Shown here in pieces: positions 51,902-59,517 of a stretch of 64,000 nucleotides of DNA. The translations under genes and the position numbers were made by a program. Source of the DNA: GMQP-bins7 sp963776565 (GTDB lineage Bacteria; Actinomycetota; Thermoleophilia; Gaiellales; Gaiellaceae); assembly GCA_963776565.1 (NCBI GenBank), contig CAVZNF010000006.1, positions 1 to 64,000 on the forward strand. Reading direction: 5' to 3'. The notes under the pieces are model-generated. The model was not told where the DNA came from. It saw only the letters and a program-made list of their open reading frames with translations, and made no database searches. Within the stretch, counting starts at the first letter, position 1; each line of letters begins with the position of its first letter.

Positions 51902-53001
51902 GCATCGCAGCGGACAGTCCCGCAGCGGACGTTCGCCTCGAGGACGTCGTCAAGCGGTTCGACGACTCGGTCGCGGTCGACGGAATCTCGGTCGAGATTC
52001 CGCGCGGCTCGTTCTTCGCGATGCTCGGGCCGTCGGGCTGCGGCAAGACGACGACGCTACGGATGATCGGCGGATTCGAGGAGCCGACCGAGGGTCGGAT
52101 CTTCCTCGGCGACCAGGACGTCGTCGGGCTCCCGCCGTACAAGCGGGACGTCAACACCGTCTTCCAGAGCTATGCGCTCTTCCCGCACATGTCCATCGAG
52201 GACAACGTGGCGTTCGGCCTTGAACGTAAAGGCGTGAAGAAGGACCAGCTCAAGGGTCGTGTCGCCGAGATGCTCGAGCTCGTCGGCCTCTCCGGGTTCG
52301 CGAAGCGCAAGCCGAAGCAGCTCTCCGGCGGCCAGCAGCAGCGCGTGGCGCTCGGTCGCGCTCTCGTCAACCATCCTCGGGTGCTCCTGCTCGACGAGCC
52401 GCTCGGCGCGCTCGACCTCAAGCTCCGCAAGAACATGCAGTTGGAGCTGAAGCGGATCCAGAACGACGTGGGCATCACATTCGTGCACGTCACGCACGAC
52501 CAGGAAGAGGCGATGACGATGGCCGACACGATCGCGGTCATGAACGCCGGCCGGATCGAGCAGCTCGGCCGCCCGACGGATCTCTACGAGCGACCGGCGA
52601 CAGCGTTCGTCGCCGGCTTCCTCGGCGCCTCGAACCTGCTTCCCGGGACGGTCGAGGGGTCGGACGCGATCCGCCTCGACGAGGGGACGCTCGTGCGCGC
52701 GACGGTAAACGGCCGCTCGGGCGAGGTCGCAGCGGGAGTCAGGCCGGAGAAGATCACGATCGGAGCGGGCGGCGGTGCCAACGAGCTTCCCGGCACGATC
52801 TCCGAGACCGCCTACATCGGAGTGGCGACGCAGGTCGTCGTACGCACGGCCGCGGGCATCGTGCAGGTGTTCGCGCAGAACATGGATGCGGGAGGGCGCG
52901 TTCCCGCGCCCGGGACAAATGTCGTTCTGAGCTGGGCTCCGGAGTCGACGTTCGTCGTCGACCGGGACGGCTCAGCGAGCGATGAGGAGGAGGACGCATG
53001 A
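51898..53001 (+). CDS. potA: Spermidine/putrescine ABC transporter ATPase
   Basis: 367 residues, ATG 51898. Walker A MLGPSGCGKTTTLRMIGGFE, Q-loop NTVFQSYALFPHMSIEDNVA, signature QLSGGQQQRVALGRALVNHP, Walker B VLLLDEPLGALDLKLRKNMQ, H-loop VHVTHDQEEAMTMADTIAVM. C-terminal TOBE domain GVRPEKITIGAGGGANELPG. PotA/FbpC-type ATPase. Intact. In the operon between aldehyde dehydrogenase and the binding protein. The polyamine substrate is inferred from the PotD-like partner and neighbours. Confidence 0.9.
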   Translation: MSIAADSPAADVRLEDVVKRFDDSVAVDGISVEIPRGSFFAMLGPSGCGKTTTLRMIGGFEEPTEGRIFLGDQDVVGLPPYKRDVNTVFQSYALFPHMSIEDNVAFGLERKGVKKDQLKGRVAEMLELVGLSGFAKRKPKQLSGGQQQRVALGRALVNHPRVLLLDEPLGALDLKLRKNMQLELKRIQNDVGITFVHVTHDQEEAMTMADTIAVMNAGRIEQLGRPTDLYERPATAFVAGFLGASNLLPGTVEGSDAIRLDEGTLVRATVNGRSGEVAAGVRPEKITIGAGGGANELPGTISETAYIGVATQVVVRTAAGIVQVFAQNMDAGGRVPAPGTNVVLSWAPESTFVVDRDGSASDEEEDA

Positions 53002-54156
53002 ACCCGAGGCTGACCCGACAAGAGCTCCTGCGACGCGGTGCGGCTGGCGGGGCGCTGCTCGCCTTGCCGTCGCTCCTCGCGGCGTGCGGCGGTGGCGGCG
53101 GAGGCAGCTCGGCCGAGCGGCGAGGTGAACGACGTCCTCAACTTCTCGAACTGGCCGTACTACATCGACACGCCGGCGTCGCTCAAGGCTGCCGGCGTGA
53201 AGGCTCCGACGACGCTCGAGCAGTTCACGACGAAGACGGGCATCAAGGTCAACTACTACGAGAACATCAATTCGAACTCGGAGTACTTCGCGACCGTCCA
53301 GGGCCGTTTGAGCCAGGGGAAGGGCATCGGGCGCGACATCATCGTCTCGACGGACAACGACCGCCCTCTGGGCGAGTACATCTCGCAGGGCTGGGCGGAG
53401 AAGCTCGACAAGACCCTCATCCCGAACTTCGCGAACCTCATCGACGCGCAGGCAAGCCCAGGGTTCGACCCGAACCGGGAGTACACGCTCCCGTGGTTCT
53501 CGGGAATGGACGGGATCGCGTGGAACGAGAAGATCACCGAGCCCATCACGAGCGTCACGCAGCTCCTCACCGACCCGAAGCTCAAGGGCAAGGTGGGCGT
53601 CTGGAACTCGATGGGCGACACGCTCGGCCTCGTCATGCTCGAGAACGGCGACGATCCGGCGAAGGTCACCGACGAGTCGTTCGACCGTGCGCTGGCCGTG
53701 ATCCAGAAAGCCCAGGACGCGGGCCAGATCCGCAGGTTCTACGGCAACGACTACGCGCAACCCCTCGCGACAGGCGACCTCGCGGCAACCATGGCGTGGT
53801 CCGGCGACATCTTCCTGCTCGCCGATCCGAAGGTGAAGTGGGGCATCGCGGAGAAGGGCGGGATCCTCTTCACGGACAACATGCTCATCCCGACCGGCGG
53901 CAGCGTGCCGACGGCGTCGACATACATGAACTTCGTCTACGACCCGAAGATCGCCGCTCAGCTCGCCCTCGGGGCCGGTTACATCTCGTCGGTCAAGGGC
54001 GTGAAGGAGGAGGCGGCGAAGCTCAACCCGGACGCCGCCGACAACACGCTGGTCTTCCCGACCGACGCCATGTTCTCGCAGCTCCACCAGAACGATCCCA
54101 CGATGTTCACCAACCCCGACTACGAGAAGAAGTGGCTGGCGGTCCAGGGTAAGTAG
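52998..54156 (+). CDS. potD: Polyamine-binding lipoprotein (one frame break)
   Basis: ATG 52998: MNPRLTRQELLRRGAAGGAL, LALPSLLAACGGGGGGSSA (lipobox LAAC), a one-base break near 53115, then VLNFSNWPYYIDTPASLKAA (the NWxxYI motif of PotD proteins), VNYYENINSNSEYFATVQGR, DIIVSTDNDRPLGEYISQGW, YTLPWFSGMDGIAWNEKITE and AATMAWSGDIFLLADPKVKW. Full length about 385 residues. Arg-Arg near the start could suggest Tat export. It captures polyamines outside the cell for the PotBC channel. Confidence 0.88.
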
Positions 54157-54174
54157 AGCGAGTCGACGGACAGC

Positions 54175-55032
54175 ATGGGCACGTTCTTCCACCGGCACAA
54201 GGGCGTCACGCCCTACCTTCTGCTCGCCCCAGGGATCGTCTGGCTCGCGATCTTCTTCCTGATCCCGCTCGCGTTCCTCGGCTACGAGTCGCTGCAGTCC
54301 GGTCTCTTCCCGAACTTCGAGTTCACGTGGGAGTTCTCGAACTTCTCGAACGGGATCCGCGACTACCACGAGCAGATCGTGCGCTCGTTCATGTACGCCG
54401 GGATCTCGACCGTCGCATGCCTCCTGCTCGCCTATCCGCTCGTCTACTGGATCGCGTTCAGGGCGGGGCCGTGGCGGAACCTGTTCCTGCTCTTCATCGT
54501 CGCCCCCTTCTTCGTGACGTATCTCGTGCGGACGCTCGCATGGCTGAACATCCTCGCCGACGAGGGGCCGGTCGTCGGTCTGCTGAGGAGCATTCACGTC
54601 CTCGGCCCCGACGGCCGGTTGCTGGCGACGTCCTTCGCGGTGGTCTCGGGGATCACCTACAACTTCCTTCCCTTCATGGCGCTTCCGATCTACGTCTCGC
54701 TCGAGCAGATCGATCCGCGCCTCCTCGAAGCTGCGAAGGACCTGTACGCGTCGTCGACGCAGGCGTTCCTGCGCGTGACGCTCCCGCTCTCGGCGCCCGG
54801 GATCGTGGCGGGGACGCTGCTTACGTTCATCCCGGCTGCGGGTGACTTCATCAACGCGGCGCTCCTCGGCACTCCGAATCAGGCGATGATCGGGAACGTC
54901 ATCCAGGCCAAGTTCCTCGAGTCGCTCGACTACCCGAGCGCAGCGTCGCTCTCGTTCATCCTCATGGGTCTGATCCTCGTCACGCTGCTGATCTACGCAC
55001 GCGTCGTGGGATCGGAGAGGCTCACGGGATGA
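54175..55032 (+). CDS. potB: Polyamine ABC transporter permease
   Basis: 285 residues, ATG 54175. Six membrane helices: YLLLAPGIVWLAIFFLIPLA, FMYAGISTVACLLLAYPLVY, LFLLFIVAPFFVTYLVRTLA and others. EAA loop DPRLLEAAKDLYASSTQAFL and LPLSAPGIVAGTLLTFIPAA. Binding-protein-dependent permease of PotB type. Intact; overlaps potC by ATGA. Confidence 0.9.
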   Translation: MGTFFHRHKGVTPYLLLAPGIVWLAIFFLIPLAFLGYESLQSGLFPNFEFTWEFSNFSNGIRDYHEQIVRSFMYAGISTVACLLLAYPLVYWIAFRAGPWRNLFLLFIVAPFFVTYLVRTLAWLNILADEGPVVGLLRSIHVLGPDGRLLATSFAVVSGITYNFLPFMALPIYVSLEQIDPRLLEAAKDLYASSTQAFLRVTLPLSAPGIVAGTLLTFIPAAGDFINAALLGTPNQAMIGNVIQAKFLESLDYPSAASLSFILMGLILVTLLIYARVVGSERLTG

Positions 55033-55893
55033 CGACGGTCGCAGTCTCGCCGCCGCGCGCCCGGCCGGGTCCAGCGGCACGCGTGTGGAGGTTCGTCGAA
55101 GCGTCATGCGCTGACCGTGTACGCGATCCTCGCCGTGGGGTACCTGATGCTCCCGATCGCCGTCGTGATCCTCTTCTCGTTCAACAAGCCCGCGGGCCGG
55201 TTCAACTACGTGTGGGAGGAGTTCACGTTCGACAACTGGGTCAACTGGAACGCGGTGCTCGGGATCCAGGACGCCATCGTCACGTCGCTCGAGGTCGGCC
55301 TGGTCGCGACCGTCGTGGCGACGGCGCTCGGCACGCTCATCGCCATGGCGATCGTCCGGCACCACTTCGTCGGGCGCGGAGCGACGAACGTGCTCATCTT
55401 CCTGCCGATGGCAACGCCCGAGATCGTTCTCGGCGCGTCACTGCTCACCCTCTTCCTGAACACGACTGCGATCTTCCAGCTCGGGTTCGTGACGATCTTC
55501 ATCGCGCACGTGATGTTCATCGTCAGCTTCGTCGTCGTCACCGTGAAGGCGCGCCTGATCGGATTCGACCGCCATCTCGAGGAGGCGGCGATGGATCTCG
55601 GCGCGAACGAGGTCACCACCTTCCGCAAGGTGACGCTGCCGCTGATCGCACCCGCGATGTTCGCGGCCGCGCTGCTCGGGTTCGCTCTCTCCATCGACGA
55701 CTTCGTGATCACGTACTTCAATGCCGGAGCGACGCAGACGTTCCCGATCTTCGTCTGGGGGATCGCACGTGTCTCCGTTCCGCCGCAGGTAAACGTGATC
55801 GCGAGTGCAATCTTCATCGTTGCAATCGCTCTAGCGCTCGGTAACGTCTTCTCGCAGTACCGCAGCGCCAAACGAACACGAGGAGCCACGTGA
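55029..55893 (+). CDS. potC: Polyamine ABC transporter permease (one frame break)
   Basis: ATG 55029: MTTVAVSPPRARPGPAARVW then, after a one-base break near 55100, VYAILAVGYLMLPIAVVILF, SFNKPAGRFNYVWEEFTFDN (PotC-like loop), HLEEAAMDLGANEVTTFRKV (EAA motif), LPLIAPAMFAAALLGFALSI, DDFVITYFNAGATQTFPIFV. About 288 residues, partner of PotB. The next gene starts at GTG within its stop. Confidence 0.88.
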
Positions 55894-57365
55894 CCGCCAT
55901 CGAGTCCATCGATCTGCAACGAGCCGCCAAGGAGCACCTCTGGATGCACTTCACCCGCATGGGCGGGTTCGACGCGGCGGACGTGCCGATCATCGTCCGC
56001 GGCGACGGCTGTCACCTCGAGGACTCGAACGGTCGGCGCTACATCGATGCGCTCGCGGGGCTCTTCTCGGTCAACATCGGCTACTCGTTCGGCGAGGAGA
56101 TCGGCCAGGCGGCGCTCGAGCAGATGCGCGAGCTGCCCTTCTACACGAACTGGTCGTACGCCCATCCGCGCGCAATCGAGCTCGCTGCCGAGGTCGCGTC
56201 GCTCGCGCCGGGCGACCTGAACCGCGTCTTCTTCTGCTCCGGCGGCTCCGAAGCGGTGGAGTCGGCGTGGAAGCTCGCGCGCCAGTACTACGTGGCACGC
56301 GGCGAGAAGCACCTCCATGCGCTCGTCACGCCCGGTGGTCGTGCCGGAGCGCAAGAGGCGGTGGTCCAGCACGACACGATCGTCGCGTCGGCGGCCGCGC
56401 CGCCGCGCCGCTACAAGGCGATCGCCCGACACATCGCGTACCACGGCACGACGATGGGGGCGCTCTCGATCAACGGCATCCCGGCCATCCGGGCTCCGTT
56501 CGAGCCGCTCGTCTCCGAGGTTCGTCACGTCTCGAACACGAACCGCTACCACCGCCCTGCGGGAGAGACCGAGGCCGAGTTCACACAGTTCCTCCTCGCC
56601 GAGTTGGAGCAGGCGATCGTCGCGATGGGGCCGGAGACGGTTTGTCTCGTGCATATGGAGCCCGTGCAGAACGCCGGCGGCTGCTTCACGCCTCCCGAGG
56701 GCTACTGGCGTGGCGTGCGCGAGATCTGCGACCGGTACGACATCCTGCTCTCGGCCGACGAGGTCATCACGGCCTTCGGCCGCATCGGCCACTGGTTCGG
56801 CTCCGAGCGTTACGACATCCGGCCCGACATCGTGACCATCGCCAAGGGGCTCTCCTCCTCGTATGCCGCGCTCGGCGGCGTGGTAGCCACGGATCGCGTC
56901 ATGGACGCCTTCATGGGAGAGACCTCAATGTTCTCCCACGGGATCACGTTCGGCGGGCATCCGGTGATGTGCGCAATCGCGCTCAAGAACATCGAGATCA
57001 TGAAGCGCGAGCGGATTCTCGAGCACGTGCGCGAGAACGAGGACGCGTTCCGCGCGACGCTCGCGCAACTCCTCGACCTGCCCATCGTCGGCGACCTGCG
57101 TGGAACCGGCTTCTTCTGGGCGATCGAGCTCGTGAAAGACAAGGACACACGCGAGACGTTTTCGGACGAGGAGTGCGAGAAGCTGCTACGCGGCTATCTC
57201 TCGGACGCTCTCTGGGACGCCGGGATGATCTGCCGCGCGGACGATCGCGGCGACCCGGTGATCCAGATCTCCCCGCCGCTCATCGCCGGCCAGGCCGAGT
57301 TCGACGAGATCACAGGGATCCTCGGCGAGGTGCTCACGGGCGCCGTCGCGCTCATGCGCTCGTAG
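55890..57365 (+). CDS. Class III (omega) aminotransferase
   Basis: 491 residues, GTG 55890. Fold-type I PLP enzyme: YIDALAGLFSVNIGYSFGEE, RVFFCSGGSEAVESAWKLAR, HIAYHGTTMGALSINGIPAI, LVHMEPVQNAGGCFTPPEGY, DILLSADEVITAFGRIGHWF (PLP Asp), VTIAKGLSSSYAALGG (PLP Lys). Related to putrescine/pyruvate and other omega-amino acid transaminases. About 33 residues (140-172, from KHLHALVTPGGRAGAQ to AAAPP) appear inserted between VARGE and RRYKAIARH when compared with the family. It is last in the pot operon and is inferred to act on an imported diamine or its aldehyde product. Confidence 0.88.
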   Translation: MTAIESIDLQRAAKEHLWMHFTRMGGFDAADVPIIVRGDGCHLEDSNGRRYIDALAGLFSVNIGYSFGEEIGQAALEQMRELPFYTNWSYAHPRAIELAAEVASLAPGDLNRVFFCSGGSEAVESAWKLARQYYVARGEKHLHALVTPGGRAGAQEAVVQHDTIVASAAAPPRRYKAIARHIAYHGTTMGALSINGIPAIRAPFEPLVSEVRHVSNTNRYHRPAGETEAEFTQFLLAELEQAIVAMGPETVCLVHMEPVQNAGGCFTPPEGYWRGVREICDRYDILLSADEVITAFGRIGHWFGSERYDIRPDIVTIAKGLSSSYAALGGVVATDRVMDAFMGETSMFSHGITFGGHPVMCAIALKNIEIMKRERILEHVRENEDAFRATLAQLLDLPIVGDLRGTGFFWAIELVKDKDTRETFSDEECEKLLRGYLSDALWDAGMICRADDRGDPVIQISPPLIAGQAEFDEITGILGEVLTGAVALMRS

Positions 57366-57383
57366 CGGGCGACGCTCCGACGC

Positions 57384-58667
57384 CTAGGCGTCGCGCGCGC
57401 AGCGGAAGCCGGCGAACAGCTCGCGGCGTTCTGGGCTCTCCCACCGCCGGAACGACGTTCGCGCGACGAGCGCGTCGGTCGCCCAGGAGCCGCCGCGCAG
57501 GACGCGCATCTCGTCGCCGAAGTTCACCTCCGAGCACTCCGGATACGGGAATGGGACGAAGCCCGGGTAGGGCTGGAAGGCCGATGACGTCCACTCCCAG
57601 ACGTCCCCCGCCATCTGGACGCACCCGACCGGGCTGACGCCGCCGGCGTACGAGCCAGCGGGAGCGGGGGAGAAGCGCCGGCGATCGAGGCTGGCCTCGA
57701 AGCCCATCCAAGCCTGGCCCCATGGGTACCGGAACTTCCCCTCGTGGTCGTGCCAGCCCGCGGCGCGCTCCCACTCGATCTCGGTCGGCAGCCGCTTGCC
57801 CGCCCAGTGAGCGAACGCCTCGGCCTCGTGGAACGACACGTGCTGAACGGGCTCCCACGGCGTGATCGGCTCGCGCCGGCCGAAGCGGGTCCGCTCCCAG
57901 CCGTAGCTCGACCGCTCCCAGTAGAGCGGCGCCGTCACCTCCTCGCGCTCGCGCCACGCCCACCCGGCGTCGCTCCAGTGCTTGCGTGTGCGGTAGCCAC
58001 GGGCGTCGAGAAACTCGGCGAGCTCGCCGTTCGTGACGGGCGCACGATCGATGCGGAAGCTCGGGATCTCCGTCTCATGCGGCTCGAGCTCGTTGTCGTA
58101 TGCCCACGGCTCGTGCACCGCGCCGAGCGTGAACGAGCCCCCGGGCACGTCGATCTCGTCCGGACCGCCGGGTGCGCGATCGGGTGCCGACGACTCGACG
58201 ACCGGATACTCGGAGCCGGTGCGGGATTGCAGCGCCTCGAGCATCGACTCCTGCGACTGGAGCTCGTTCTGGAGAACGAGGCCGAAGACGAACCCGCGAC
58301 GGACGAGGACGTCGGGAGCGTCGAGATCGATTCGCTCGAGCATGTCGAGCGACCGCTCGCGCACGTCCGCGGCATACGCGCGCACAGCCGACGGATTCAA
58401 GGTCGGGAGCTTCGAGCCGTTCGACCGCTCGCGGCGGAACGCGTCGTAGACGTGGTCGTGGCCGTCGGGGATCGGGCGCGACCCTCCGACCGTGCGAAGG
58501 ATCCAGAGCTCCTCGAAGCGAGCGACGTGCGCGTAACTCCACGCGAGCGGCGGGACGCCGGGTGAGACCTGGGCGACGAGATCGTCGTCCGAGACGGGTG
58601 CGAGCAGCTCCTCAGTCGAAGAGCGCGCACGCTCGAGCGCACGCTTGATCTCGAGGCGCGTCTCCAC
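57384..58667 (-). CDS. EgtB-like FGE-sulfatase/DinB protein lacking two iron His
   Basis: 427 residues, GTG 58667. N-terminal DinB-like helical domain with PLAWSYAHVARFEELWIL (His47), then the C-terminal FGE-sulfatase domain: IPSFRIDRAPVTNGELAEFL, LPTEIEWERAAGWHDHEGKF, QMAGDVWEWTSSAFQPYPGF, RVLRGGSWATDALVARTSFR, RRELFAGFRCARDA. This matches EgtB, the iron sulfoxide synthase of ergothioneine. The helix that should carry the other two iron ligands (QHExxHxE in EgtB) reads VLQNELQSQESML: Asn134 and Ser138 replace His. The protein may therefore not bind iron as EgtB does. No other egt gene is in the window. Confidence 0.82.
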   Translation of the reverse strand: METRLEIKRALERARSSTEELLAPVSDDDLVAQVSPGVPPLAWSYAHVARFEELWILRTVGGSRPIPDGHDHVYDAFRRERSNGSKLPTLNPSAVRAYAADVRERSLDMLERIDLDAPDVLVRRGFVFGLVLQNELQSQESMLEALQSRTGSEYPVVESSAPDRAPGGPDEIDVPGGSFTLGAVHEPWAYDNELEPHETEIPSFRIDRAPVTNGELAEFLDARGYRTRKHWSDAGWAWREREEVTAPLYWERSSYGWERTRFGRREPITPWEPVQHVSFHEAEAFAHWAGKRLPTEIEWERAAGWHDHEGKFRYPWGQAWMGFEASLDRRRFSPAPAGSYAGGVSPVGCVQMAGDVWEWTSSAFQPYPGFVPFPYPECSEVNFGDEMRVLRGGSWATDALVARTSFRRWESPERRELFAGFRCARDA

Positions 58668-58766
58668 ACTCGCACTGTGGTCGACAGACCGGCTGTTGGC
58701 AAAGAGCCGAAAGGGGGAACTCGGTACCCTTCGGCGCTCGCGATGGAGAGAGAGGAGCCGGGAGGA

Positions 58767-59507
58767 ATGAGCGAAAGCCAGAACGGAGCGGTCGTCGTCG
58801 CGCACGACGTGACGCGCCGATACGGAGAAGGCGACACCGCGGTCGACGCTTTGCGGGGTGTCACGGTCGAGATCGCGCCTGCAAAGGCGACGGCGGTGAT
58901 GGGCCCGTCGGGGTCGGGCAAATCGACGCTGATGCACATCCTCGCGGGCCTCGACAAGCCGACATCCGGCTCGGTCGGCATCGCGGGCACCGAGATCACG
59001 ACGCTCGGCGACAACGATCTGACGAAGCTGCGCCGCGAGCACATCGGCTTCGTCTTCCAGTTCTTCAACCTGCTGCCAATGCTCGACGCGCGCGCGAACA
59101 TCCTGCTCCCGCTCACGATCGCCGGGGAGAAGCCCGAGGAGGGCTGGTTCGACCAGGTCGTCTCGGACGTTGGGCTCACGGACCGGCTGACGCATCGTCC
59201 CGCCGAGCTCTCGGGCGGCCAACAGCAGCGCGTAGCGATCGCGCGGGCGCTCATCTCGAAGCCGACGGTGCTCTTCGCGGACGAGCCGACCGGCAACCTC
59301 GACTCGACCACGAGCCACGAGATCCTGGAGCTCCTCCGCCGCTCGGTCGAGGAGTACGGGCAGACGATCGTCATGGTCACGCACGACGCGCGCGCTGCCG
59401 CCGTCGCTCACCGCGTGCTATTCCTGGACGACGGCGAGATCGTGCGGGAGCTCGGCGAGTGCGACGCGCACACGATCCACAACGTCATGGAAGAGCTGGC
59501 GGCATGA
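58767..59507 (+). CDS. MacB/LolD-type ABC transporter ATPase
   Basis: 246 residues from ATG 58767 (MSESQNGAVVVAHDVTRRYG). Walker A AVMGPSGSGKSTLMHILAGL, Q-loop FVFQFFNLLPMLDARANILL, signature ELSGGQQQRVAIARALISKP, Walker B VLFADEPTGNLDSTTSHEIL, H-loop VMVTHDARAAAVAHRV. This group works with FtsX-like permeases as mechanotransmitters. Start at 58743 is possible. 10 bases from the FtsX-like gene in the same direction. Confidence 0.88.
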   Translation: MSESQNGAVVVAHDVTRRYGEGDTAVDALRGVTVEIAPAKATAVMGPSGSGKSTLMHILAGLDKPTSGSVGIAGTEITTLGDNDLTKLRREHIGFVFQFFNLLPMLDARANILLPLTIAGEKPEEGWFDQVVSDVGLTDRLTHRPAELSGGQQQRVAIARALISKPTVLFADEPTGNLDSTTSHEILELLRRSVEEYGQTIVMVTHDARAAAVAHRVLFLDDGEIVRELGECDAHTIHNVMEELAA

Positions 59508-59517
59508 GACCGACGAC

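Noticed and set aside
57384..59411. 675-codon version of the EgtB-like gene
   Set aside because: The extension upstream of GTG 58667 is antisense to the MacB-type ATPase and contains no DinB or EgtB sequence.
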